Source: Campylobacter sp. (lineage in GTDB: Bacteria; Campylobacterota; Campylobacteria; Campylobacterales; Campylobacteraceae). From it: a stretch of 29,148 bases of DNA. Positions 16,724-25,229 of this stretch are shown one piece after another; the stretch's first letter is position 1, and each line of letters opens with the position of its first letter. The notes beneath the pieces were generated by a model. The model saw only the letters and a list, made by a program, of their open reading frames with translations. It had not been told where the DNA came from and did no database searches. Both the position numbers and the translations under genes were made by a program. The DNA lies in assembly GCA_024680445.1 (NCBI GenBank), contig JAILCJ010000142.1, positions 1 to 29,148 of the forward strand, in the 5' to 3' direction.

Positions 16724-18367
16724 TTAAGATAATTGTGCTAGTCGTGATGTTGCGTCTTTACTCACACGCTCTCTTTCGTTGCCATTTAGTTCAGAAATTT
16801 CACCATTGTTTGCAAGGAAAATTTTATCCGCTACATCAAAATATGCATCATCATGGCTGATAGCCAAAACACTTACTCCACGAGATTTAAGCAAGGGCAA
16901 AATTTCTCGGTAAAACACTCGCTTAAATATCGGATCTTGGTCTGCTGCCCACTCATCAAGCACGAGCAAACTTCGCTTTTCAAGCAACATCAAAAACAAG
17001 CTAAGCCTTTTTCTTTGTCCTTGTGAAAGCATGGTCGTGCTTAATTTATCGTCTATGACGCTTACTTTTTTATCTATTTCAAGTAAGCTTAAAAGCTCGT
17101 TTATATCGTCTTTATTAGCGGGTTTTGCCACCTCGTCTATGACTTGCGAAAAAAGGTAAAAATCACTAAAAATCGAGCTGATATTGCTTTGATATTGCCT
17201 TAAATTTTCATCATTTATTGCCACATCATCAAGCAAAATTTCTCCCTGACTAGGTCGTAAAAGTCCGCATAAAATGGCAACAAAAGTGCTTTTACCACTA
17301 CCATTTTTGCCTATCAAAAAGCTAAGTTCACCCCTTTTTATGCTCAAATTTACATTTTTTAGTCCAAATTTTTCATCATAAGCAAAACTTACATTTATAA
17401 ATTTTATCTCTTGCCATTGCGGATTTAGGCGGTTTTGTAACTCAAATCCGTCTTTAAATTCAGCAAAATTTAGATTTAAAATTTTATCCAAACTCACTTT
17501 TGCACTAAGAGCGATAGGCACAGAAGCTATCATAGAAACCAAGGATCCTCGCAAAAAAAGTATGGCAACACTTGCCGTAACTGCCGTATTTAGCGGTGCT
17601 AGTCCGTAAGCAAGGCATAAAAATATACACAAACCAACCAAGCCAAGTAGCATAATATTGCCAAAATTGTCGCTTATGGAGTGGTAAATATCGGCTTTTA
17701 TCATAAAATCGCGTTTTTGTATGCCATTTAAATCAAGCTCATCAAAAACCAGCCTTGCCCTAGCTCGGTTTAGCATTAGCTCCCTATGCCCTTCGACTAT
17801 ATCGTTATAGCCGTGTTGCAAATCATCGTCTTTTTGCCTTGAAAGCTTGAAAAATTTATGGATTTTTTGCATAAAAATTCCGCTAACTGCTAACATCACG
17901 CTAAGCCAAATGAAAACAAAGACAAAAAGCGTTGATGAGATATAAAATAAATAACAACTTACAGTTGCCACAAAAATCGAGCCTTGAAGCAAATTTGGTG
18001 CACTCATAAAAGCAAAACTGATAGAGCGAATATCGGCATTTAAACTAGCTATGATTTTAGCCTTGCCGATAAAGTCTATTTGGGAATTTGCGGTGTCTAA
18101 AATTTGTTTTATTAGCCGTTTTCTTATGTTATATACAAGATTGTGTCCGAAATTTGTAAGAGTGATATTTGCCGCCACCGAACATATAAAAAATACCGCT
18201 AAAATCGCCAAAAATTGCACTATCACCCAAATATCAAAAGAAGTAATGCTTAAAAGTCTATCATTTATATAAGATAAAGTCGCAAGTCCCAAACCACTAT
18301 AAACCGCCGTTAGAATCGCTATCAAGATAAGTTTTTTATAGTTTTGTTTTAAAATTTCTTTTATCAT
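16724..18367 (-). CDS. ABC exporter, YojI/SyrD (cyclic peptide) family
   Basis: This 547-residue protein fuses a six-helix membrane domain (about residues 1-300) to an ATPase domain (about 325-547). The ATPase has Walker A (GKNGSGKST), a signature reading LSQGQRKRLSL, Walker B (LLVLDEWAADQDP) and an H-loop (ISHDDAYF). The combination of LSQGQRKRL, DEWAADQDP and ISHDDxYF is typical of the YojI/PvdE/SyrD exporters, which act on peptides and siderophore-like compounds. The substrate here is unknown, and no biosynthesis gene is nearby. An AAGGA ribosome site precedes the ATG. It stands alone between tauE and nuoA on the same strand, and no clear terminator separates it from nuoA. Confidence 0.85.
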   Translation of the reverse strand: MIKEILKQNYKKLILIAILTAVYSGLGLATLSYINDRLLSITSFDIWVIVQFLAILAVFFICSVAANITLTNFGHNLVYNIRKRLIKQILDTANSQIDFIGKAKIIASLNADIRSISFAFMSAPNLLQGSIFVATVSCYLFYISSTLFVFVFIWLSVMLAVSGIFMQKIHKFFKLSRQKDDDLQHGYNDIVEGHRELMLNRARARLVFDELDLNGIQKRDFMIKADIYHSISDNFGNIMLLGLVGLCIFLCLAYGLAPLNTAVTASVAILFLRGSLVSMIASVPIALSAKVSLDKILNLNFAEFKDGFELQNRLNPQWQEIKFINVSFAYDEKFGLKNVNLSIKRGELSFLIGKNGSGKSTFVAILCGLLRPSQGEILLDDVAINDENLRQYQSNISSIFSDFYLFSQVIDEVAKPANKDDINELLSLLEIDKKVSVIDDKLSTTMLSQGQRKRLSLFLMLLEKRSLLVLDEWAADQDPIFKRVFYREILPLLKSRGVSVLAISHDDAYFDVADKIFLANNGEISELNGNERERVSKDATSRLAQLS

Positions 18368-18513
18368 TTTTATCCTTACTTTCTAGCTAAAGTCTTAAAT
18401 TTTACTTTTTATATTTTTAAATTTTGCTTTTGATTTTGATTTTTAAATAAATTTCCGACAAAGATATAAGCAAATTTGAAAACTTAACTTTCTAATTTGC
18501 TTATTTTAAAGTT

Positions 18514-19251
18514 TTAGCTCATTATAAATTTTCTTACCATGATACAAAGCATAACGCATAAAAGAGCGATGATCCATTTTTTCTGGGCTTGGCGGGAGAT
18601 TTTATGAGCCGTTTTTACGCCAAAATACACGCCTATAACTGCTCCTATGCCTATCATGGCTCCGACTTTATAATGCACATAACCATGATACGCCAAAGAA
18701 ACAAAACCAGAAATCGAAGCAAAAATCACAAAAAACAATCCAGCAGAAGCTGCTTTTTTGATATCATAGTTCAAAAAACCAACCAAAAGCGGTATGATAA
18801 GAGCCGAACCGCCTATGCCCGTGCTTATCGCCGTTAGCCCTATGCCAAATCCTATTAAAAACAGCAAAAACACCGATTCATTTGCCTTGCCTTTTGGCTC
18901 GGATGGCGTTGTCAAAAGCTTAGCGAGATTTAATAACTGCAAAGTGATTAGCATACCAAGTAAAAATTTTGATGAAAAATAATCAACTATCGCACCGCTT
19001 CCCATAGCACCGCAAAAACCGCCCAGACCTAGCACCAAGGCGGGTTTTAAATCCAACATTTTTGATTTGAAATTTATATACGAACCAAAGGCTGAACTAA
19101 AAAGCATTTGCATGATGCTTACTCCAACGGCGTATTTCATATCATAATCCAAAAGCAACATCACCGGAACCACGACGGCTCCGCCACCTATGCCAAAAAA
19201 TCCCCCTGCAAAGCCAACAAAAAGCCCCATGACGATATATAAAAATTCCAT
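18514..19251 (-). CDS. TauE/SafE family membrane permease
   Basis: This 245-residue protein has about eight membrane helices in two related halves. The glycine-rich family motifs are clear: FVGFAGGFFGIGGGAVVVPV near the N-terminus and GIGLTAISTGIGGSALIIPL in the second half. The family moves sulfite, sulfoacetate or other small organosulfur anions outward. No sulfur gene lies next to it, so the substrate is open. A GAAGGTG ribosome site lies just before the ATG. The 200 bases upstream, up to rarA, contain three ATCAAATTTGAT palindromes. Confidence 0.85.
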   Translation of the reverse strand: MEFLYIVMGLFVGFAGGFFGIGGGAVVVPVMLLLDYDMKYAVGVSIMQMLFSSAFGSYINFKSKMLDLKPALVLGLGGFCGAMGSGAIVDYFSSKFLLGMLITLQLLNLAKLLTTPSEPKGKANESVFLLFLIGFGIGLTAISTGIGGSALIIPLLVGFLNYDIKKAASAGLFFVIFASISGFVSLAYHGYVHYKVGAMIGIGAVIGVYFGVKTAHKISRQAQKKWIIALLCVMLCIMVRKFIMS

Positions 19252-19293
19252 TTTTCACCTTCAAAAATTTTATTTAAAATCAATGCACGATTT

Positions 19294-19350
19294 ATCAAAT
19301 TTGATTTAAATTTTCATCAAATTTGATTTTTTAAAGCGTAAATTTTAGCC
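19294..19350. repeat. ATCAAATTTGAT doublet with AGCC tail
   Basis: Two perfect ATCAAATTTGAT palindromes lie at 19294-19305 and 19316-19327, 22 bases apart. The second is followed by TTTTTTAAAGCGTAAATTTTAGCC ending at 19350; split for reading, this is a T-rich stretch, then AAGCGTAAATTTTAGCC. The same unit recurs in direct orientation at 19407-19438 and, in both orientations, inside the nuo operon. It lies in the non-coding region between rarA and tauE. Confidence 0.75.
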
Positions 19351-19406
19351 TTTTTTCTTTAATCAAGTCTTGCTTTTATTTTAATCTTTCAAAAATTTCA
19401 ACTATT

Positions 19407-19438
19407 ATCAAATTTGATAAAACGCAAATTTTAGCCCC
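19407..19438. repeat. third ATCAAATTTGAT unit with AGCCCC tail
   Basis: ATCAAATTTGAT (19407-19418) is followed by AAAACGCAAATTTTAGCCCC. This is a direct repeat of the unit at 19316-19350, differing mainly in the short spacer. It begins 14 bases beyond the rarA stop codon on the minus strand, so it is in the 3' untranslated region of that transcript. Confidence 0.75.
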
Positions 19439-19451
19439 ACGCCTTGAAATT

Positions 19452-20657
19452 TCACCCATTTTCTTTTTTTTCTTTGGCATTTTGCCTGATTTTTAAAGCC
19501 CACTCATCAAGGGTTTTTTCAAAACCGATTTTTTTGCTATGGTAAAATTTCAAATCCTTTTGCATATATTTTTGCTCAACCCAGCCACCAAAATCATGCG
19601 GATAAAGATAAAATTTGATATCTGGATTCGTATTTATAAGATAAGGCGGAATTTGCAATGGCGTTTCGTTTTTTACATATTTTAAAGCCGAATTTATAGC
19701 CTCATAACTCGAATTTGACTTTGGCGAATTAGCCAAATAAACCGCACATTGTGCCAAAATGATTCTGGCCTCTGGATAGCCTATTTTGCTAACGGCATTT
19801 AAGGTGCTAGAAGCGAGATTTAGGGCGTTTGGATTTGCATTGCCTATATCTTCGCTAGCAAAAATCACCATACGCCTTGCTATAAAGTCCGCACTCTCTC
19901 CGGCGTCTATAAGCCGTGCAAGGTAGTAAATCACCGCATCCGTGTCGCTACCTCTTAAACTTTTTATAAAAACACTTGCCAAATGGTAATGTGTATCGTC
20001 CTCGCTAACGCCTTCGCTAACGGCATTTGCACGCAAAGTTTTGAGATTTGTTAGGCTTATATTTGTATCAAGCGTGAGTGCAAATTCCAACAAATTTAAA
20101 TAACTCCTTGCGTCTCCACCGCTACTTTTAGCCAAATACTCTTTGGCTTCATCGTCTATATTAAAGTCTATCTCTTCTTTAACACGAGTTAGTAAAATGT
20201 CAAAATCTTGCGAACAAAGTGGCTTAAACTCAAAAAGCATGGAGCGAGAGCGTATACCAGAGCTAAGGGTAAAAAATGGGTTTTCCGTGCTTGCGCCGAT
20301 GATTAGGGCACGATAATTTTCCATAGGTATAAGCAAGGCTTCTTGCTGGGTTTTGCTAAGCCTATGAACCTCATCTACAAAAAAAAGTGGCTTTGTTAGG
20401 GCGTTTTCGTGGTTTTTTAGGATTTTACGAAACTCATCTATCTTTAAATTTCCGCCGTCAAATTCGTAAAAATCATACTCCAACTCATTTGCAACTGCCC
20501 TTGCGAAGGTCGTCTTGCCACAACCTGCCGGACCATAAAAGATAGAGTGGGGAATTTTGTTTGCGAGTATAAATTTTCTAAAAGCCTCTTTTATCTGGCT
20601 TTGACCGCAAATTTGTTCTAGGAGTTTTGGACGAAATTTAAGTGCAAAAGCTTGCAA
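19452..20657 (-). CDS. rarA: RarA (MgsA), replication-associated recombination ATPase
   Basis: This 401-residue AAA+ protein is related to clamp-loader ATPases. It has Walker A (YGPAGCGKTTFARAVANEL, near residue 41), Walker B (LFFVDEVHRL, near 91), a sensor-type segment (IIGASTENPFFTLSSGIRSR) and the C-terminal tetramerisation region (SADFIARRMVIFASEDIGNANP). RarA acts at stalled replication forks with SSB. Length is slightly below that of E. coli RarA (about 447). A ribosome site (AAAGGAT) lies about 6 bases before the ATG. It follows the PPOX-like gene by 29 bases, suggesting an ung-PPOX-rarA transcription unit. Confidence 0.93.
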   Translation of the reverse strand: MQAFALKFRPKLLEQICGQSQIKEAFRKFILANKIPHSIFYGPAGCGKTTFARAVANELEYDFYEFDGGNLKIDEFRKILKNHENALTKPLFFVDEVHRLSKTQQEALLIPMENYRALIIGASTENPFFTLSSGIRSRSMLFEFKPLCSQDFDILLTRVKEEIDFNIDDEAKEYLAKSSGGDARSYLNLLEFALTLDTNISLTNLKTLRANAVSEGVSEDDTHYHLASVFIKSLRGSDTDAVIYYLARLIDAGESADFIARRMVIFASEDIGNANPNALNLASSTLNAVSKIGYPEARIILAQCAVYLANSPKSNSSYEAINSALKYVKNETPLQIPPYLINTNPDIKFYLYPHDFGGWVEQKYMQKDLKFYHSKKIGFEKTLDEWALKIRQNAKEKKENG

Positions 20658-20686
20658 GGGCTATCCTTTTTTGCCTAAGTATAGCA

Positions 20687-21196
20687 CTAAGTGGCTAAAA
20701 TTTTTGCCTTTGCGTTTAAACTTTGGATACGAAGTTCATAAACTTTTGTTTGAGCTAAACTTTGCAAAATCGCCGAATCAAAGGCTTCGAGGTAGTTTGG
20801 CGTATATTTTTCGCATAAAATTTTAAGAGCTGAAATTTTAGCATTATCCTCTCTAACTTCATAGACTTTGCACTTTGCGATAACACTTTTGTATTCAGTA
20901 GTAAAAATGCTTGCCGCCTTATTTTGGCTAACGGCGTGCTTTATATCATCTTGACTAAATTTAGGCACCACGGCGTCACAAACACAAAGCAAAAGCACAT
21001 CTACGCCGTCTTTTAAAAGCTTATTTTTACTTCCGCTTTTTGCTCCGTGGATATACACGCTTTTATCTTGCCTTGCCACACTTATAGGTATGCTAAAAAT
21101 TTCATCGCCGTTTTTGCATGAAATCACGCCATAAACGCATTTATCTATAATATCAAGACCCGCATTAAAGTCCAACTCTCTATCTTTTCTACGCAT
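20687..21196 (-). CDS. NimA/PPOX-type flavin-binding protein
   Basis: This 169-residue protein has the pyridoxamine 5'-phosphate oxidase-like split barrel. It begins MRRKDREL, as NimA-like proteins do, and carries the segment SVYIHGAKSGSKNKLL, which matches the usual flavin-contact region. Family members bind FMN or heme and reduce small molecules; some give 5-nitroimidazole tolerance. The substrate here is not known, and the family name alone should not be read as resistance. It lies between ung and rarA with 27 and 29 bases on either side. Confidence 0.8.
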   Translation of the reverse strand: MRRKDRELDFNAGLDIIDKCVYGVISCKNGDEIFSIPISVARQDKSVYIHGAKSGSKNKLLKDGVDVLLLCVCDAVVPKFSQDDIKHAVSQNKAASIFTTEYKSVIAKCKVYEVREDNAKISALKILCEKYTPNYLEAFDSAILQSLAQTKVYELRIQSLNAKAKILAT

Positions 21197-21223
21197 TTTT
21201 ATCCCTTAAAACAGCAAAAATTT

Positions 21224-21916
21224 TCAAATTTCATGGTTCAAATCCCAATCAATAGGCGAAATTTGATGCATTTTTAAATACTCGTTCGCCTTTGAAAAAT
21301 GCTTACAGCCAAAAAACGCCCCACGAGCTAGTGGGCTTGGATGAGCCGAGCTTAAAATCAAATGTTTTTTTGTATCTATCAAATTTGCTTTACTTTTTGC
21401 ATAATTTCCCCAAAGCATAAAAACCAAATTTTGCTTTTTTTGGCTTAAAATCTTTATCACAGCATCGCTAAATTTATCCCAGCCAAAATTTGCGTGAGAA
21501 TTTGCCACACCAGCCCCAACACTAAGAGTCGAGTTTAAAAGCAACACTCCCTGCTTTGCCCAATAGCTAAGATCGCCAGAATTTGGCTGTTTTATACCAA
21601 GATCGCTATATATTTCTTTATATATATTTTTTAAACTAGGCGGTATCTTTTCGCCTTTTGGCACGCTAAAACTCAAACCCATGGCTTGATTTTTGCCATG
21701 ATAGGGATCTTGACCGAGTATGATAAGCTTAGTTTGCTTAAACGAAGTAAGCTTGAAGGCATTAAAGAGTAAATTATCGGGTGGATAAACGATAGATTCG
21801 TGCTTTGCATTATTTACTTTATCCAAAATTTTGGCAAAATACTCACTATAAATTTCGTCTTTTAAAATTTCTATCCAATCTTTTTTTAAACCCAGTGTTT
21901 TGATAGCTATTTGCAT
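21224..21916 (-). CDS. ung: Ung, uracil-DNA glycosylase
   Basis: This 230-residue enzyme removes uracil from DNA at the start of base excision repair. The catalytic aspartate is D70 in LILGQDPYHGKNQAMGLSF, with H73 in the water-activating loop. The second catalytic histidine is H192 in LSSAHPSPLARGAFFGCKHF, the DNA-intercalation loop. Length is normal for family 1. It is divergent from aspA, as in C. jejuni (Cj0086c/Cj0087). A ribosome site AAAGG lies about 7 bases upstream of the ATG. Confidence 0.96.
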   Translation of the reverse strand: MQIAIKTLGLKKDWIEILKDEIYSEYFAKILDKVNNAKHESIVYPPDNLLFNAFKLTSFKQTKLIILGQDPYHGKNQAMGLSFSVPKGEKIPPSLKNIYKEIYSDLGIKQPNSGDLSYWAKQGVLLLNSTLSVGAGVANSHANFGWDKFSDAVIKILSQKKQNLVFMLWGNYAKSKANLIDTKKHLILSSAHPSPLARGAFFGCKHFSKANEYLKMHQISPIDWDLNHEI

Positions 21917-22149
21917 CTTTAAACCTTTAAAATTTCTTTAATTTATAACTTATTTGTTTCACAACGCCCTAAATTTAAGCATTTTTAGAAAAATTTAAGC
22001 ATACATAATTCTGAATTTTTGTATTTTTATTTTACAAAATTTTTACAAAAAATCTTTTTAAAATTTTAGCCCAAAACTCACATTTTATCAACATTTGCGA
22101 AAGATAAAAAATTTAACCTAATATTTTAATAAATTTTTTTTAATTTAAA
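21917..22149. other. divergent intergenic region between ung and aspA
   Basis: This very AT-rich spacer separates the two start codons by 287 bases in total, including the aspA promoter described separately. I see no small gene or RNA. There is an isolated AAATTTTAGCCC sequence near 22060-22072, like the tail of the palindromic repeat units, but no palindrome beside it. No binding site for a known regulator could be recognised with confidence. Confidence 0.5.
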
Positions 22150-22172
22150 TTTAAGTTTCTAATTCGTATCAT
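22150..22172 (+). promoter_or_regulatory. candidate aspA promoter
   Basis: TTTAAGTTTC (22150-22159) is followed after 7 bases by TATCAT (22167-22172). This matches the TTTAAGTnTT plus -10 layout of Campylobacter sigma-70 promoters, and the nrdA promoter in this window has the same 7-base spacing. Initiation near 22179 would give a leader of about 25 bases, with the ribosome site AAAGGAG at 22191-22197, 6 bases before the ATG. Confidence 0.55.
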
Positions 22173-22203
22173 TTCAAGAACATTTCAATCAAAGGAGAAA
22201 AAA

Positions 22204-23604
22204 ATGGCAACTAGAAAAGAACACGATTTCATAGGTGAATTAGAAATTCCAGATAATGTATATTATGGCGTTCAAACATTTCGCGCTGTTGATAATTTCC
22301 AAATGACAGGAAGAAGATTGAAGGACTATCCTTTCTTTGTAAAGGCCTTCGTTCAAATCAAAAAAGCCGCCGCTCTTTCAAATAGAGACTGCGGAGTATT
22401 AGATAAAGAAAAAGCCGAAGCCATCGCTAAGGCATGCGATAGAATTATCGCTGGTGAATTTTTAGATCAGTTTGTAGTAGATATGATTCAAGGCGGTGCG
22501 GGTACAAGCACAAACATGAACTCAAACGAGGTTATTACAAATGTCGCACTTGAAATGATGGGGCACTCAAAGGGCGAATATCAATACCTTCATCCAAACG
22601 ACCACACCAACCTTGGACAAAGCACAAATGATGCGTATCCAAGCTCTATCAAGATATCATCTTACATGAAACTTACAGAATTGCTAGCCTCTATGGAGAA
22701 ACTAAAAACAGCTCTCGAAGACAAGGCAAAAGAATTTAAAGATATCATCAAAATGGGTAGAACAGAGCTTGAAGATGCCGTTCCAACCACACTTGGCAAC
22801 ACATTTAACGCCTTTGCAAGCTATATCAAAAGCGATATCGCAAAGATAACAGCTGCAAGAGAAGCTATGACTTATCTAAATATGGGCGCAACCGCTATCG
22901 GTACAGGCATAAACTGCCACCCAGATTATAAATTTAAAGTAGAAAAATATCTAAAAGAGATCACAGGAGTTGAGTTTAAGCCAGCCGAAGATTTCATCGC
23001 TGCCACACAAGATACAGCTGATTTTGTACATGTAAGTGGAGCCTTAAAAACTGCCGCCGTTAGACTTAGTAAGATAGCAAACGATCTAAGACTTATGAAC
23101 TCGGGCCCAAGATGCGGTCTTGGCGAGATAAATTTGCCACAAATGCAACCGGGTAGTTCTATAATGCCGGGCAAGGTAAATCCAGTAATTTGCGAAGTTG
23201 TTGGCGAAGCTTGCTACGAAGTTATAGGCAACGATGTAACCATTATGCTATGCAGTGAAAGAGGCGAATTTGAACTAAATGCCTTTGAACCAGGCATAGG
23301 ATATGCTTTGCTAAATTCTATAATATTGCTTGATAATGCTATGAAAACTCTTTGCGAAAAAGCTATCAAAAAACTTACTGCAAATCCAGAAACTTGCCTC
23401 AAATTGGTTCTTGGTTCTGTCGGCATAGTTACAGCATTTAACCCACTTATAGGCTATGAAAAATCAGCTTCTATCGCAAAAGAAGCCTTGCAAACTGGTA
23501 AAGCAGTTGGCGATATCTGCCTAGAAAGAGGCTATCTAAGCAAAGAACAAATAGACAAAGTGTTAGAACCAAAAAATATGCTAAATCCACAAATGGGTAA
23601 ATAG
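22204..23604 (+). CDS. aspA: AspA, aspartate ammonia-lyase
   Basis: This 466-residue cytoplasmic enzyme converts L-aspartate to fumarate and ammonia. The fumarase/aspartase signature GSSIMPGKVNP lies near residue 317 and contains the flexible-loop catalytic serine. Substrate-site segments GGAGTSTNMNSNEV, NLGQSTNDAYPSS and GRTELEDAVPTTLG are also present. The opening TRKEHDFIGELEIPDNVYYG is typical of aspartases. dcuA follows after 28 bases with its own ribosome site, so aspartate uptake, deamination and fumarate or succinate exchange are likely co-expressed. In Campylobacter this pair supports growth on amino acids and fumarate respiration. Confidence 0.96.
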   Translation: MATRKEHDFIGELEIPDNVYYGVQTFRAVDNFQMTGRRLKDYPFFVKAFVQIKKAAALSNRDCGVLDKEKAEAIAKACDRIIAGEFLDQFVVDMIQGGAGTSTNMNSNEVITNVALEMMGHSKGEYQYLHPNDHTNLGQSTNDAYPSSIKISSYMKLTELLASMEKLKTALEDKAKEFKDIIKMGRTELEDAVPTTLGNTFNAFASYIKSDIAKITAAREAMTYLNMGATAIGTGINCHPDYKFKVEKYLKEITGVEFKPAEDFIAATQDTADFVHVSGALKTAAVRLSKIANDLRLMNSGPRCGLGEINLPQMQPGSSIMPGKVNPVICEVVGEACYEVIGNDVTIMLCSERGEFELNAFEPGIGYALLNSIILLDNAMKTLCEKAIKKLTANPETCLKLVLGSVGIVTAFNPLIGYEKSASIAKEALQTGKAVGDICLERGYLSKEQIDKVLEPKNMLNPQMGK

Positions 23605-23632
23605 CGTTAAAGACTTTTAAGAAAGGTAAATT

Positions 23633-25120
23633 ATGTTAGTTTTAGAACTTATTGTGCTTTTCGGAGCAATTTTTCTAGGTGTTCGCCTAGGTGGCATGGC
23701 TATCGGTTACGCCGGTGGTTTAGGCGTTGTACTTTTGACACTAGGTTTAGGTTTAAAGGCTGGTAGTATCCCTTGGGATGTTATTTTGATTATAGCATCT
23801 GTTATTTCAGCGATTACAGCTATGCAAGTTGCAGGCGGTCTTGATTATTTGGTACAACTCGCATCTAAAATTTTGCGTAAAAACCCAAAATATATCAACT
23901 TCTTAGCCCCAACAATTACATATCTTTTAACAATTTTTGCTGGCACTGGTCACACAGCTTTTTCTATGATACCAGTTATAGCCGAAGTAGCAAAAAGCCA
24001 AAACATAAAACCATCTGTACCACTTTCAATCGCAGTTGTTTCATCACAAATAGCTATTACAGCTAGCCCTGTTTCTGCTGCTGTTGTTTTCATGGCTGGT
24101 AACATGGCACTCGGCGGATTAGGCATTAGTTACTCTGTCTTGCTTGCTATTTGGATTCCAACTACATTTCTTGGTTGTATAGTTACAGCTTTGATTATGA
24201 ATTTTTTCTGGAACCAAGATTTAAGCAAAGATCCAGTTTATCAAGAACGATTAAAAGCAGGTTTAGTAAAAGAAGTAACTCAAGCAGAATACGAAACACT
24301 TCCGCAAGGTGCAAAAAAATCAGTTTTGATATTTTTGATCGGCGTTATAGCTATTGTATTTTACGCAACTGCAATTAGTAAAAATGTTGGCTGGATTCAA
24401 CCAAGCGTTATCACTGGTTATGAAAAAGTTTATGAAGAAAAAGATAAAGCCAAATTTGATGCTCTTTTAGAACAAAAATTAACTGTTAAAACAGATAAAG
24501 ATCAAATAGGCAAAACACATCAATACATCGAAAATCCAGCAGCCCCTAAAAAAGAACTTGCTCTTGGAAGAGACGGTGCGATCATGAGCTTTATGATGAT
24601 TATCGCGACATTGATTACAATTCTTTGCAAAGTTGATATCGGCAAACTTCCTAGCACAAGCACATTTAAAAGCGGTATGACAGCGTGCATCTGCGTTTTA
24701 GGCGTGGCTTGGCTTGGTGATACCTTTGTTTCTAACCATACAGCAGAGATCAAAGCCTTAGCTGGAGATTTGGTCGGACAGTATCCTGTGCTCTTGTCTG
24801 TAGCATTATTTTTAGCAAGTATGCTTTTATACTCACAAGCGGCAACAGCAAAAGCTTTGATTCCAACTGTTATTGCTGCACTTGGTATTACAGCCACAGA
24901 TACTAGCAATGCCTATATCATAGTAGCGTCTTTTGCAGCAGTTTCTGCTTTGTTTGTATTGCCAACTTATCCTACTTTGCTAGGTGCGGTACAAATGGAC
25001 GATACAGGAACAACAAGAATTGGTGATTATATTTTCAACCACCCATTCTTTATACCGGGCGTTTTAGCTATAGCATTTTCAGTTGCATTTGGATTTATTT
25101 TTGCTCCAATGATGCTTTGA
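23633..25120 (+). CDS. dcuA: DcuA, C4-dicarboxylate transporter
   Basis: This 495-residue membrane protein is of the DcuA/DcuB family, which takes up aspartate, fumarate or malate and exchanges them for succinate. It is nearer DcuA than DcuB: MQVAGGLDYLVQLASK, AVVSSQIAITASPVSAAVVF and FKSGMTACICVLGVAWLGDT match E. coli DcuA closely as I recall it. Compared with that about 433-residue protein it has roughly 50 extra, highly charged residues at about 255-308, between two membrane segments. The position directly after aspA matches C. jejuni dcuA. An AAAGG ribosome site lies about 9 bases before the ATG. A GC-rich hairpin follows the stop. Confidence 0.92.
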   Translation: MLVLELIVLFGAIFLGVRLGGMAIGYAGGLGVVLLTLGLGLKAGSIPWDVILIIASVISAITAMQVAGGLDYLVQLASKILRKNPKYINFLAPTITYLLTIFAGTGHTAFSMIPVIAEVAKSQNIKPSVPLSIAVVSSQIAITASPVSAAVVFMAGNMALGGLGISYSVLLAIWIPTTFLGCIVTALIMNFFWNQDLSKDPVYQERLKAGLVKEVTQAEYETLPQGAKKSVLIFLIGVIAIVFYATAISKNVGWIQPSVITGYEKVYEEKDKAKFDALLEQKLTVKTDKDQIGKTHQYIENPAAPKKELALGRDGAIMSFMMIIATLITILCKVDIGKLPSTSTFKSGMTACICVLGVAWLGDTFVSNHTAEIKALAGDLVGQYPVLLSVALFLASMLLYSQAATAKALIPTVIAALGITATDTSNAYIIVASFAAVSALFVLPTYPTLLGAVQMDDTGTTRIGDYIFNHPFFIPGVLAIAFSVAFGFIFAPMML

Positions 25121-25127
25121 TTTTTTT

Positions 25128-25153
25128 CTCCCCCCGCTTTTTGCGGGGAGGAG
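25128..25153 (+). terminator. GC-rich hairpin after dcuA
   Basis: CCCCGC (25132-25137) and GCGGGG (25143-25148) form a perfect 6-bp GC stem around a TTTTT loop. Partial pairing extends outward (CTCC with GGAG), and T7 and A6 runs flank it. It is strikingly GC-rich for this sequence and begins 8 bases after the dcuA stop. The usual T run after the stem is missing; the T run lies before it. It may therefore act as an RNA-stabilising 3' end or a weak terminator. Confidence 0.5.
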
Positions 25154-25229
25154 AGCTCCAAAAAATTAACAAATTTTACATCTATTTTAAATTTATTATT
25201 TACATTTTAACTCAAAAAGGTATCAAAAA

